64,000 nucleotides of DNA. Source: a virus. The translations under genes were made by a program, and so were the position numbers. The notes under the pieces were generated by a model that saw only the letters and a program-made list of their open reading frames with translations, had not been told where the DNA came from and did no database searches. Positions 15,344-23,437 of this stretch are shown one piece after another; the stretch's first letter is position 1; each line of letters opens with the position of its first letter. Where the stretch lies: IMG/VR virus record IMGVR_UViG_3300034062_004313, positions 62,001-126,000 of that record; one strand, 5' to 3'.

Positions 15344-15733
15344 TTACAACGGAAACTTAAACTTAAACCAACCAAAGGACTTAGCTCTAATAAAACATTG
15401 AGCTATACTAATATGTTCACAAGATTCATCTCTGAAACCTGTAATATGATTATCAACACCTTGTTCAGGTTTTATAGTAGTATAACCAACTTTTCGAACA
15501 TATCCACCACCATGTTTCTGTTCTACAATAAATGTAGTACCAACAGGAGATGTGAGAATATTAAAGAGATTCTTACTCTGAAAAGAATAAGTGTGGTCTT
15601 TAACATAATCAGAATTACTTAAAGAACGCTCTTCAATAGGACAATTATAATCTACATGAATAGAATAATACTTATCAATAACCTTATTGGCTTGATTAGC
15701 ACTAAGCTGAATACAGGAAATGAACTTTTCCAT
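15344..15733 (-). CDS. Hypothetical protein
   Basis: 129 residues from the ATG at 15,733 (MEKFISCIQLSANQANK), preceded by an AT-rich leader; a 141-residue form would start at 15,769. Gly-rich beta hairpin (VEQKHGGGYVRKVGY) in the middle. Overlapping plus-strand frames are shadows. It is the first minus-strand gene to the left of the parS/palindrome region. Confidence 0.6.
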   Translation of the reverse strand: MEKFISCIQLSANQANKVIDKYYSIHVDYNCPIEERSLSNSDYVKDHTYSFQSKNLFNILTSPVGTTFIVEQKHGGGYVRKVGYTTIKPEQGVDNHITGFRDESCEHISIAQCFIRAKSFGWFKFKFPL

Positions 15734-15921
15734 TTTAAATATTTTATTGTTTTCTGTTTCGATGCTCAATTACATCATCATCAGCAAAGAGAATACTCTT
15801 TGGACAGATTAGCATATACTGCGGTTTCAACATGGGAATATGATGTCAAAATGATATTGTTTTGATATCAAATGAGTGATTCTATACCCTATTTGTACTC
15901 ATGTCAGTGCAAATTTGTACT

Positions 15922-15937
15922 TGTTTCACGTGGAACA
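15922..15937. other. parS-type ParB binding site
   Basis: TGTTTCACGTGGAACA reads TGTTCCACGTGAAACA on the other strand, which is identical to the canonical bacterial chromosomal parS sequence bound by ParB/Spo0J. All 16 positions match. No parB or parA gene is recognisable in this window, so host ParB is the obvious candidate partner. Confidence 0.8.
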
Positions 15938-16023
15938 TTATATAATATCTACATGTATTAATACACTATTTATTAGATATTATCTAATTCAATTTAAAAT
16001 ATGCCGAGAAAATACAAAACCAA

Positions 16024-16068
16024 TTTGATATTATTCAACAATTGTTCATATTATTGAATAATATCAAA
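16024..16068. repeat. 15-bp inverted repeat
   Basis: TTTGATATTATTCAA and TTGAATAATATCAAA form a perfect 15-bp inverted repeat around a 15-nt spacer that itself contains ACAATTGT. There is no T run, so an operator or origin element is more likely than a terminator. It lies 87 nt from parS. Confidence 0.6.
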
Positions 16069-16103
16069 ATTAAGCTCTTTTTATGGGTGGATTTGGGCTG
16101 ATT

Positions 16104-16134
16104 TAAAAAAGGACAGGGATAAATATCCCCGTCC
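16104..16134 (-). terminator. Intrinsic terminator after the 16158 gene
   Basis: Minus strand GGACGGGGATATTTATCCCTGTCC forms a strong stem-loop followed by TTTTTT. It closes the minus-strand unit that ends with the gene at 16,158. Confidence 0.8.
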
Positions 16135-16157
16135 GTTATTCTTCAATCATCATCCCA

Positions 16158-16670
16158 TTAAGGAGTCGGAACTGCATTCTCCTGCAATTCAGCAGTGGCA
16201 GTCACTTTCTTTTCCTTCTTTTCAGGAGTTACACCAGCCAAAGCTTGTGTCAAAGCAGTGATACCGGCAAGGTATTGGTCAGCCCTTTGCTTTTGAAGGT
16301 TACGTCCACGGCCTTTAAATGGGACATTTGTCAGCCACACATTAGGTGAGCGTGTCATTTTGCCAGCAGAATCGAACTGTGGTTTTGCCACATCGAACTT
16401 CATAGCACCTTCATACTTGCCTGTGGCATCATCATAACCCTTCAGGAATTCTTCAAATTCATCTTCACTGATGCGTACTTCTGTACTTTTTACCGGAATC
16501 CTTACGCCTGTAGGAGAAATATAATTCTCACTTGTAGCTTCCACCTCTTCACTGAGGATAAGAATTACGGTGTCTGCATTTACACCTGATTGAGTGTCAA
16601 TAGTTTCCACTTCAATTGTGGTCTTCCTCATACGGGACAAACCTGCTAATAGCTCATGTTTAATAGCCAT
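16158..16670 (-). CDS. Hypothetical protein
   Basis: 170 residues. Beta-rich N-terminal half (TTIEVETIDTQSGVNADTVILIL), acidic segment (SEDEFEEFLKGYDD), then a basic linker (FKGRGRNLQKQRADQYL) and an Ala/Pro/Glu tail. The DNA is visibly richer in GC than most of the arm, like 17,604-18,299. The layout, OB-like body plus tail, would suit a nucleic-acid-binding protein, but this is a guess. Confidence 0.6.
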   Translation of the reverse strand: MAIKHELLAGLSRMRKTTIEVETIDTQSGVNADTVILILSEEVEATSENYISPTGVRIPVKSTEVRISEDEFEEFLKGYDDATGKYEGAMKFDVAKPQFDSAGKMTRSPNVWLTNVPFKGRGRNLQKQRADQYLAGITALTQALAGVTPEKKEKKVTATAELQENAVPTP

Positions 16671-16807
16671 AATGTTTACTTTTTGTTTAATTAATAAAAA
16701 ATCTATGTATCATCTAATATGTAGCCTTGCTTGTTTGGTTTAAAAAAATAACACAAACCCGCAAAGAGCTTGTGTTATTTGTAAGTGAATACATTAGTGT
16801 TGTAGTA

Positions 16808-17215
16808 TTATCTGTTTTCTAAATTGGCTTCAATTTCTTTTTTAAACTCAACTTTATCCAATTCCATCTGAATCCTGTCTTCTGGAGTTATTACACCATC
16901 AAATATATCTGGATATTTACGGCAGATTCTTTGAGCAACCTTCCCATCAATCATCATTTTTAACCATTTCTGGTAATTGGATTCAAAACCAAGAATGATG
17001 TAAACATACCCTTTGATATCCTTTCTGAATGGGTCAGGTCTGTTATAATGGTCATCAAGATTGAGATAATTCATTTTAACATCATAATTCTTGAGCCTTA
17101 TTTCAACTCCTTGAACATAGCAGTCAGAAACTTCATCAAAGAAGAATACATTATCAATTACTTCTTTGTTCTGGAATATGAGCTTCATAAACTCATTTAA
17201 TGCATAACTAGTCAT
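16808..17215 (-). CDS. Hypothetical protein
   Basis: 135 residues. Helical N-terminus (ALNEFMKLIFQNKEVIDNVFFFDEV) and C-terminus rich in Asp, Glu and Lys. No domain recognised. It lies second in the small unit read leftwards from the strand switch. Confidence 0.55.
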   Translation of the reverse strand: MTSYALNEFMKLIFQNKEVIDNVFFFDEVSDCYVQGVEIRLKNYDVKMNYLNLDDHYNRPDPFRKDIKGYVYIILGFESNYQKWLKMMIDGKVAQRICRKYPDIFDGVITPEDRIQMELDKVEFKKEIEANLENR

Positions 17216-17250
17216 AATATAACAAGGATAGTAAGATATCAGCTTTTATT

Positions 17251-17550
17251 TTATAACCAACGATAATATTGAGTGTTCCCATTCATTCCAAAGTACTGAT
17301 TATCAGTAGTGTGTTCAGCTTTTACACCAAATGCAATCCAAGTTCTGTAATAGTCATCATCAGACATATTAAGAGACTTCTTTACACTGATATCAAATCC
17401 CATAAGCTTATTTATCATGGTTTGATAGTTAAACTCTGAAACATATACTTCTTTTGGAAAATTAGGATGATGTTCAGTATTAACATCAATAGTCAATTTG
17501 ATACATTCCTTTTTAGGTTCAAAATACTTGCTTTCTGTTGTGTACAGCAT
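17251..17550 (-). CDS. Hypothetical protein
   Basis: 99 residues, with CIKLTIDVNTEHHPNFPKEVYVSEFNYQ and a C-terminal GNTQYYRWL. An overlapping frame at 17,519-17,716 on the same strand is a shadow of the neighbouring gene. Function unknown. Confidence 0.55.
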   Translation of the reverse strand: MLYTTESKYFEPKKECIKLTIDVNTEHHPNFPKEVYVSEFNYQTMINKLMGFDISVKKSLNMSDDDYYRTWIAFGVKAEHTTDNQYFGMNGNTQYYRWL

Positions 17551-17603
17551 AAAAGATAATTTGTGGGAGAGAGTTCATCACCCTCTCCCGATTAGAAAAT
17601 GGG

Positions 17604-18299
17604 TTACTTAACAGCATAAGGATTAAAATCACCAAATACTTCCTTGTACTTTGCATCAGAAAGAATACCATGAGCTTTACGAGCTTCATTCTTGAGAGCA
17701 TTCTCTGCAACACCAAGAATCTGTAAACTCCTGCGTGAAATGGCTACAACCTTCACATGTTCAGCAAGCCAAACAGTACCATCCCAATTCTTCTTAGCCT
17801 GATAAGCATCAATCATACACTTATCAAGACTCAGTTCAATTGCCTTTGTTTGTTCACCACCAGCAGTTTCACAATCCAAATCCAACTCTGTAGCACTAAC
17901 CAAATCACTCTGAGCAATCTCAAGAGGAATCTTGATAGTATCCACAGTGACAGAGAACTTCTCGGATATTTTCTTCCCCTGAACATTCATCCTTATCTGG
18001 TAAGTGCTATCAATGGTGATAGGTTCGAACAGCTTGAAGATGATGTTCACCTTCTTTTCACCATCAGGCTTTGTGTTATGCAACTCTCCCACCTTAGCAA
18101 AATCACCAGCAAGCACAGCTTCTGCAAGCTCCTTAGTGTGAGCAGCCTTGTCCTTACCAAGTTCATAGACTTCTTGGTCATAGAACCAACCCTTGTAGGA
18201 ACGACCAAATGTTCCGTTATCATGGTCAATGCTAGACTTAGCACTTACATTTTCCAGAGCAGTCTGGAAGCTTTTCAAATTCAAAAGACTCGTTTTCAT
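17604..18299 (-). CDS. Hypothetical protein of GC-richer composition
   Basis: 231 residues. N-terminus MKTSLLNLKSFQTALENVSAKSSIDHDNGTFGRSYKG cut here only for length; a central beta-rich region (VNIIFKLFEPITIDSTYQIRMN) and an Ala-rich helical C-terminus (NALKNEARKAHGILSDAKYK). Codon use is less AT-rich than neighbours, suggesting high expression or a different origin. Its leader carries the second pseudoknot element about 100 nt upstream. Confidence 0.6.
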   Translation of the reverse strand: MKTSLLNLKSFQTALENVSAKSSIDHDNGTFGRSYKGWFYDQEVYELGKDKAAHTKELAEAVLAGDFAKVGELHNTKPDGEKKVNIIFKLFEPITIDSTYQIRMNVQGKKISEKFSVTVDTIKIPLEIAQSDLVSATELDLDCETAGGEQTKAIELSLDKCMIDAYQAKKNWDGTVWLAEHVKVVAISRRSLQILGVAENALKNEARKAHGILSDAKYKEVFGDFNPYAVK

Positions 18300-18399
18300 A
18301 AAATTGATTGAAGAATGATTCCCTTATTCTTTATTCTCTACTTGGGATTGAAAGAGATAACAGCATTTCTTTAGTCCTTAGAATAGCTGTCCTAAAACT

Positions 18400-18429
18400 G
18401 TCACCTTTTGGCAGGTTGATGACTACCTC
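18400..18429 (-). promoter_or_regulatory. Candidate H-type pseudoknot, copy 2
   Basis: Minus strand: AGGT - A - GTCATC - A - ACCT - GCCAAAA - GGTGAC. Same element lengths as the copy at 7791-7820. Relative to that copy one pair in stem 1 changes G-C to A-T, one pair in stem 2 changes A-T to C-G, and one becomes a G-T wobble, so pairing is preserved. Confidence 0.6.
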
Positions 18430-18441
18430 TAATTAAGAAGA

Positions 18442-18666
18442 TTAATGTAATTTCAACTGTTTTGCAGAGAAATATACCCCTTCTTGTTTAACAACATCCC
18501 AATAAATGAGATGATTTAGACAATTAGTAGTCCAAATTTGGGTATTGAACTGACCGTAGTCAGATACTCCACCTCTTTCATGGAGTATTTTAGAATCATT
18601 ACTAACTCTTGCAGATTTAACTGCATTACCTGTCAATGTTCCAAAGAACGTTGTTCTAATTGTCAT
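18442..18666 (-). CDS. Small hypothetical protein
   Basis: 74 residues (MTIRTTFFGTLTGNAVKSARVSN start region; C-terminus FSAKQLKLH). First minus-strand gene at the strand switch. A hairpin (GTTG-AA-CCTG / CAGG-CAAC) sits a few nucleotides upstream of the start. Confidence 0.55.
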   Translation of the reverse strand: MTIRTTFFGTLTGNAVKSARVSNDSKILHERGGVSDYGQFNTQIWTTNCLNHLIYWDVVKQEGVYFSAKQLKLH

Positions 18667-18969
18667 AATATGTCGTTGCCTGAATAGACAGGTTCAACTG
18701 ACCCTTATTGTGATGGATATAAACATATTATTTTGACTTTTCTTTGTAATACAATTTTTACATTATTAATAGAATGAACATAGGGGTAGACCCGGTTTCA
18801 CTTTCTTAACAAGGCATCATTTATCTTACTGTTCTCCAGCTTCACACATAAAACTGATAGGGGGTGTACACACACTTCTTATGTATTCCTATATGTTAAC
18901 ACCTTCTTAAAAAAATTATAAAAAATAGAAAAATTTGGAGTTATTAACTTTTTAAGTTATTTTTGTCCC
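18667..18969. promoter_or_regulatory. Divergent intergenic region at the strand switch
   Basis: 303 nt without a gene, between the leftward and rightward arms. The right end holds a good plus-strand promoter: TTTG at 18,934-18,937, a 20-nt spacer, TATTTTTG at 18,958-18,965, then N4 and the ATG at 18,970. The left half has no equally good match for the minus strand. GGTGT at about 18,865 and ACACC at about 18,898 could form a long-range hairpin. Confidence 0.65.
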
Positions 18970-19587
18970 ATGTCTCAATTAAATGCCAACACTCCTTATA
19001 TATATTGTTATATAAGGAAAGAAATTACGGGATTAGAGAATGATATGGAGGGGTATATCTTTGGAGTGAAGTCTCAATTGAATTATCCTCTCCTTTTTCA
19101 TTTTCAGTCTTCTATAGGAGCTATATTTTGGAATATTCCTATAAGTGGTTTTGTGCATAATTTGGAATATGAAGATTTGGATTTATCTATTCTCGAAACT
19201 TGGGATTGCCAAAGTAATGCTATATCTGTTTTATGTTTTAAGTTTCTTCAGCATAAGAGAGTGGATGTATTTTGTAGAGATGGTATATGGAGGAGTGGAA
19301 TTTATCACTTCACTATAGATGATTACGAAACGGATGTTAATGAAATAAATGTGGGTTATTCTCAAGATATGGATAGTAAGTGTTTTCACTTTATAGAACT
19401 TGATAATGGAAGATTTTGTGTGCATCCTAATAATATATTACGTTGGCATAATGCTGATTTTATTCATCCCTACGATAAAGAAAACCCTCCAAAAATAAAG
19501 TTGAATAATCCCAGAGTTAGTTCTGAAGATGTAGATTTATCATTTGCTAAAAGTGCTTATTATTTAAAATATGAAAGAACCAAATAG
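18970..19587 (+). CDS. Hypothetical protein, first rightward gene
   Basis: 205 residues, beginning MSQLNANTPYIYCYIRKEI; beta- and aromatic-rich, with Trp-containing segments (AIFWNIPISGF, ILRWHNADFIHPYD). No domain recognised. The start is 4 nt after the -7 box, so its mRNA is probably leaderless. It overlaps the PhoH gene by 17 nt. Confidence 0.6.
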   Translation: MSQLNANTPYIYCYIRKEITGLENDMEGYIFGVKSQLNYPLLFHFQSSIGAIFWNIPISGFVHNLEYEDLDLSILETWDCQSNAISVLCFKFLQHKRVDVFCRDGIWRSGIYHFTIDDYETDVNEINVGYSQDMDSKCFHFIELDNGRFCVHPNNILRWHNADFIHPYDKENPPKIKLNNPRVSSEDVDLSFAKSAYYLKYERTK

Positions 19588-21319
19588 AGTACGTAAGAAT
19601 CCTATACAATATAATATACAGTTAGATGAAGAGCAAAAGGCTGGTAAAGCTATAATTCTTCAATATCCTATTACATTAATTACTGGTCAGGCTGGATGTT
19701 TAGGATTAGACACAGAAGTATTAATGTATAATGGAACTTTTAAAAAAGTTCAAGATATTGTTGTAGGTGACCAATTAATGGGACCAGATTCTAAGCCTAG
19801 AAATGTATTATCTTTATGTAGAGGCATAGACCAAATGTATTGGATTAGACAAAATAGAGGAATTGATTATAGAGTTAATAGTAATCATATACTATCATTA
19901 ATAAGAGTTCAAACTGCAAAATATCCAAGAATTGCAGTTGATGGTGTAAGAAAACAAGATTTTTCAAGACCTCCTATTCATCCTAAAAAGGAAACAGTTA
20001 CAAATATAGAAGTTAATAGATATTTTGATTTGGGTTCTAAAAAACAATATATGGGATATATTTCAAATTGTCTTTTCTTTGAAGAAAAGAATTTATCAAT
20101 TGACCCATATTATTTAGGACTTTGGTTAGGAGATGGAAGTAAAAATTGTATAAGAGAAATTACAGCAGCAGATTCTGAAATAATAAATTATTTAATTGAC
20201 AAAGGAGCAAGAGCTAAATTAAATAGTAAATATGCATGGTTATTACCAATAAATTTAGAAACAGTTGAGTCTTTTAAAGATTTATTTTCAATTACAAATT
20301 CTTCAAAATTACCTGAAAAATTTATACCTAATGATTATTTGTTTAACTCAAAAGAAAATAGATTAAAATTGTTAGCTGGTTTATTAGATAGTGATGGACA
20401 TTATATAAAAGATGGAAAATATTATGAAATAATAGTAAAAAATAAAAGATTAGCAGATAATATAACATTTCTATGTAGAAGTCTTGGTTATAAAACTAAT
20501 CAAAGAGACAAGAAAGCTAGTATGAAAAGAGATGATGGTACTATATATAAATGTATTGTTCAAAGAATATCTATAATGACAGAAGATATTATACCTGTTA
20601 TTATAGATAGAAAAAAGAATGAAATTGGTTCTGATTTTAAAAATAGAAAATACACAGGATTCAAAATAGAAAAAGATATTATTGATAATTACTATGGGTT
20701 TACACTTGATGAAGATAATCTTTTTTTATTAAAGGACTTAACCGTTACTCATAATTCAGGTAAAAGTTTAGTTGCTCTACAGACTGGATTGGATTTTGTT
20801 AATAGTAAGATGGGTAAGATGGTATTAACACGTTCTTTAGTAGAGGTTGGAGATGAATCAATGGGTTATTTACCCGGAGATGCTAAAGAAAAGTTAAGTC
20901 CTTATTTAGAAGCAGCAATGGAGAATCTTGAGAAATGTATGTCAAGACAAGAGATTTTAAAGCTTGTTAATGATAATAGGATTGTTGCTGGTCCTGTAAA
21001 CTTCATGAGAGGTAAGACTGTAGAGGATGTGCTTATTGTAGAAGAGGGACAAAATCTTACTATAGGACAGATGTTAGCAGTTTTAACAAGAACTGGTAAG
21101 GAGGGTAAGATTATTATTACTGGTGACTTGGCTCAAAAGGATAGAAGAAAGGAAAGAAGTTATGGAGCATTGGACTTAGCAATTGATTTAGCTAAGGACT
21201 TACCTGAATATATAGGATGGGTAAAACTTAATGGTCAGCATAGACATGATGTGGTTAGTAAGATAAATGACTTAATTTATTCTGATAAATATAAAAATAG
21301 GGTATTCCCTGAAAACTAA
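19571..21319 (+). CDS. phoH: PhoH-like P-loop ATPase with inserted intein
   Basis: 582 residues; 229 remain after removing the intein (residues 43-395). Exteins join as GQAG-SGKSLVAL, a Walker A motif. Later motifs fit PhoH: Walker B VEDVLIVEEGQNLT, GDLAQKD (compare GDLTQ) and GQHRHDVVSKI. PhoH-like proteins are ATPases of poorly known role, some with RNA helicase or RNase links, and are common in phages. The gene overlaps both neighbours. ATP binding requires intein splicing, because the intein interrupts the P-loop. Confidence 0.85.
   Translation: MKEPNRVRKNPIQYNIQLDEEQKAGKAIILQYPITLITGQAGCLGLDTEVLMYNGTFKKVQDIVVGDQLMGPDSKPRNVLSLCRGIDQMYWIRQNRGIDYRVNSNHILSLIRVQTAKYPRIAVDGVRKQDFSRPPIHPKKETVTNIEVNRYFDLGSKKQYMGYISNCLFFEEKNLSIDPYYLGLWLGDGSKNCIREITAADSEIINYLIDKGARAKLNSKYAWLLPINLETVESFKDLFSITNSSKLPEKFIPNDYLFNSKENRLKLLAGLLDSDGHYIKDGKYYEIIVKNKRLADNITFLCRSLGYKTNQRDKKASMKRDDGTIYKCIVQRISIMTEDIIPVIIDRKKNEIGSDFKNRKYTGFKIEKDIIDNYYGFTLDEDNLFLLKDLTVTHNSGKSLVALQTGLDFVNSKMGKMVLTRSLVEVGDESMGYLPGDAKEKLSPYLEAAMENLEKCMSRQEILKLVNDNRIVAGPVNFMRGKTVEDVLIVEEGQNLTIGQMLAVLTRTGKEGKIIITGDLAQKDRRKERSYGALDLAIDLAKDLPEYIGWVKLNGQHRHDVVSKINDLIYSDKYKNRVFPEN
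19697..20755 (+). mobile_element. LAGLIDADG intein in the PhoH P-loop
   Basis: 353 residues from Cys43 to Asn395 of the precursor. N-terminal splice block CLGLDTEVLMYNG; C-terminal block LKDLTVTHN followed by Ser as +1 residue, i.e. Cys1, penultimate His, terminal Asn and Ser+1, all needed for splicing. Two LAGLIDADG homing-endonuclease motifs: YYLGLWLGDGS (Asp188) and LLAGLLDSDGHYI (Asp273, Asp275). All key residues are present, so it is probably active in splicing and possibly in homing. Confidence 0.92.
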
Positions 21320-21540
21320 TGGAAAATAAAAGCTTAGTAGATAAAATGAAACCCTTACAGATATTATATAATCTGGATAAGGCTGGTGTAAATGTGGAGA
21401 ACTTACATATCAGTACATTTACTAAACCTTTAGAAGAATCTGTAGAACAATGGTTGGGTAGAATATTTGATAATAATAAAGAAGTATTTGGAGAATACAC
21501 AAAAGAAGATTTTATAAATAATGCATTATATGGACGGTAG
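21319..21540 (+). CDS. Small hypothetical protein
   Basis: 73 residues, helical (SLVDKMKPLQILYNLDKAG), with PLEESVEQWLGRIF. The ATG starts at the last base of the PhoH stop codon. Overlaps the next gene by 20 nt. Opposite-strand frame is a shadow. Confidence 0.55.
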   Translation: MENKSLVDKMKPLQILYNLDKAGVNVENLHISTFTKPLEESVEQWLGRIFDNNKEVFGEYTKEDFINNALYGR

Positions 21541-21844
21541 AACATTTATTGACAATTTAGAAGATATCCCTTTAAGGGATGATATTAAAAGTATGTCTTT
21601 AAAAAGTCAGAAAAATCTTGAAAATTGGATTGATACTTTAACAAATTCTATATTTCCAAAAGAATGTATAGATACCCCAATGTTAAAATTTAAAGATGTA
21701 AATGATGGAGATGGTTTCAAGATAGAATATATTAATCCAAGAACTCAAGAAAAACAAGAAATTTTAGATAGAGAGAGAGGTATATTTTCTTATACAGAAT
21801 ATTTAACTGAAAATCAGAATAATAAACCTATATTTGCACAATAA
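21521..21844 (+). CDS. Hypothetical protein
   Basis: 107 residues (MHYMDGRTFIDNLEDIPLR onwards), a helical middle (KSQKNLENWIDTLTNSIFP) and a beta-rich end. Unknown function. Confidence 0.55.
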   Translation: MHYMDGRTFIDNLEDIPLRDDIKSMSLKSQKNLENWIDTLTNSIFPKECIDTPMLKFKDVNDGDGFKIEYINPRTQEKQEILDRERGIFSYTEYLTENQNNKPIFAQ

Positions 21845-21899
21845 AGTTAATCGCTTTATCAAGCATAATCAGGTTTATTATGGAAAATAAAAGAAAAAT

Positions 21900-22439
21900 A
21901 TGGAAAAACTTATAGCAACGATATATTGTCTTGATAAAGAAGATACTATAACTTATGGAGAACTTATGAAAGATAAACTTGGAAAAGATATTGTTATTCC
22001 AAAAAGATTAGCAAGTTTAAAACTTCGTAAAAATAAATTAATTCAAGAAGATTATATGCATAAAGATTATATAGCTGGAATTGACCCATACTTAGATGAT
22101 AATAGTGTTCATTTTTATCAAAGGGAAGGAGATATGGATAATCTTCCTGAATCTACTATTACATATTCCAATACATCTCCAGAAGAATTAACAGAAATAT
22201 TTATGAAACAACCTATTCAGTTACAACAATATGTAACTATAGAAGAGGCTATAAAGAAGTTAACAGAAGAATTATCACAGGATGAAGAACATTATATAGC
22301 TTGGAAAGCTGCTATTGCTATGTCTTTTAAAGATGAAGTGTATAGATTAAGACCTGTTACTAATAGATGGAATAGTGACATTGTTCATAAAATTGCTAAT
22401 AAAGCAGCAGATAACTTTTTAAAACAATTAATAGGATGA
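21900..22439 (+). CDS. Hypothetical protein
   Basis: 179 residues. Mixed alpha/beta start (KLIATIYCLDKEDTITYGEL), acidic centre and a helical end (WNSDIVHKIANKAADNFLKQL). No domain recognised. Its stop overlaps the next start as ATGA. Confidence 0.55.
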   Translation: MEKLIATIYCLDKEDTITYGELMKDKLGKDIVIPKRLASLKLRKNKLIQEDYMHKDYIAGIDPYLDDNSVHFYQREGDMDNLPESTITYSNTSPEELTEIFMKQPIQLQQYVTIEEAIKKLTEELSQDEEHYIAWKAAIAMSFKDEVYRLRPVTNRWNSDIVHKIANKAADNFLKQLIG

Positions 22440-22696
22440 ATACCAAAGATTTAATATTATATAATGATAATCTTCTACCTAGTCAAAAAATAGAATTTCT
22501 TATATCTGGTAAAATACCAAAAATGGCAGATTATATGGAAGTAGCAGAAAGGGTTTATTATCATGTAAATCCTGAAACTAAAATGGATGTTCCTAATTCT
22601 GCTTATATTACTACAGAAAAATGGTATCATGAATGGTGTAGAGATACTGAAACTGATTTGGATTTATTTAAATGGATACTTAAAAATAAAAAATAA
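22436..22696 (+). CDS. Small hypothetical protein
   Basis: 86 residues, Tyr/Trp-rich second half (ITTEKWYHEWCRDTETDLDLFKWIL). Coupled to the upstream gene by a 4-nt overlap. Confidence 0.55.
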   Translation: MNTKDLILYNDNLLPSQKIEFLISGKIPKMADYMEVAERVYYHVNPETKMDVPNSAYITTEKWYHEWCRDTETDLDLFKWILKNKK

Positions 22697-22699
22697 ACA

Positions 22700-23227
22700 A
22701 TGAAAACAAAAATTTTTGAAGCTTTAGGACAAGCTTCTATGTGTTGGTCTGAAATTCCAAACGGAGTATTTGATTCTTCTAAAGTATTAGAAGTAGGTAA
22801 TGAACTACTAAAAAGTGTTTATACTACAGAAGGAGTACAAGAAATAATAAATGATTTAGATGGTTCTGAAATAGAACTTATTAATGATAAGTGGCATAGT
22901 TTCAAAGAACTTTATGAATTCAGGAAGATGTATAATGCTGCTTTGTTCAATGAATGGGCTAATCATACTTGGGTTAGAAAAATACAAGGGGATACTGTAA
23001 CAGGTATAAAATTTAGTGTCCATAAGTCATGGAAGCATTATGATGGAGAACTTTGTTTTGGTGGAGGATGGTTTATAGTTAGTGCTATGTTACCTACAGG
23101 ATTGATTTCCAATCATTATGAAGCTAAAGATTGGGATATGTTTAAGATTCCTGAAGTTGAGAAAGCTCTTTTCGAGTATGATGGACATACAGGACAAGAT
23201 GTATTGAATCGTTTAAAACAATTATAA
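22700..23227 (+). CDS. Hypothetical protein
   Basis: 175 residues. The first half is helical, with ALGQASMCWSEIPNGVFDS. The second half has a beta-rich, Trp- and His-containing stretch (VHKSWKHYDGELCFGGGWFIV). The N-terminal phrase GQASMCWSE-P-G-FDS is of a kind I have seen in phage proteins annotated only as hypothetical. Confidence 0.55.
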   Translation: MKTKIFEALGQASMCWSEIPNGVFDSSKVLEVGNELLKSVYTTEGVQEIINDLDGSEIELINDKWHSFKELYEFRKMYNAALFNEWANHTWVRKIQGDTVTGIKFSVHKSWKHYDGELCFGGGWFIVSAMLPTGLISNHYEAKDWDMFKIPEVEKALFEYDGHTGQDVLNRLKQL

Positions 23228-23427
23228 TGATAATAACAATAGATAGAAATAATGAAGAAAGGCAATGTCCTATCATAACAATTGATACTAGAAAGTGTTA
23301 TTCCGAATATGCTGTTAGAAATTGTCTTGAATTAGCATTAGAATTAGAGGGTTACTCTGAACAGGATATTGATAGAGTATTTAATTTACAAAGAGATTTA
23401 GTTTGTAAACAAGAAGACTTAACTTAA
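23227..23427 (+). CDS. Small hypothetical protein
   Basis: 66 residues (MIITIDRNNEERQCPIITI ...), ends in a helix with EGYSEQDIDRVFNLQRDL. Starts on the last base of the upstream stop. Confidence 0.5.
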   Translation: MIITIDRNNEERQCPIITIDTRKCYSEYAVRNCLELALELEGYSEQDIDRVFNLQRDLVCKQEDLT

Positions 23428-23437
23428 AATTATAAAT

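Larger units (their letters stand above)
15734..16103. other. Gene-free palindrome-rich control region
   Basis: About 370 nt with no ORF. It holds TTTGATATCAAA (15,861-15,872), a perfect parS (15,922-15,937), TTAGATA-T-TATCTAA (15,973-15,987) and a 15-bp inverted repeat (16,024-16,068). Such a cluster suits a replication, partition or operator region. Confidence 0.6.

Noticed and set aside
15311-15622. Plus-strand 103-codon frame
   Set aside because: Antisense shadow of the better-supported minus-strand gene at 15,344-15,733.
17757-18311. Plus-strand 184-codon frame
   Set aside because: Shadow over the 231-residue minus-strand gene, whose composition and operon fit are better.
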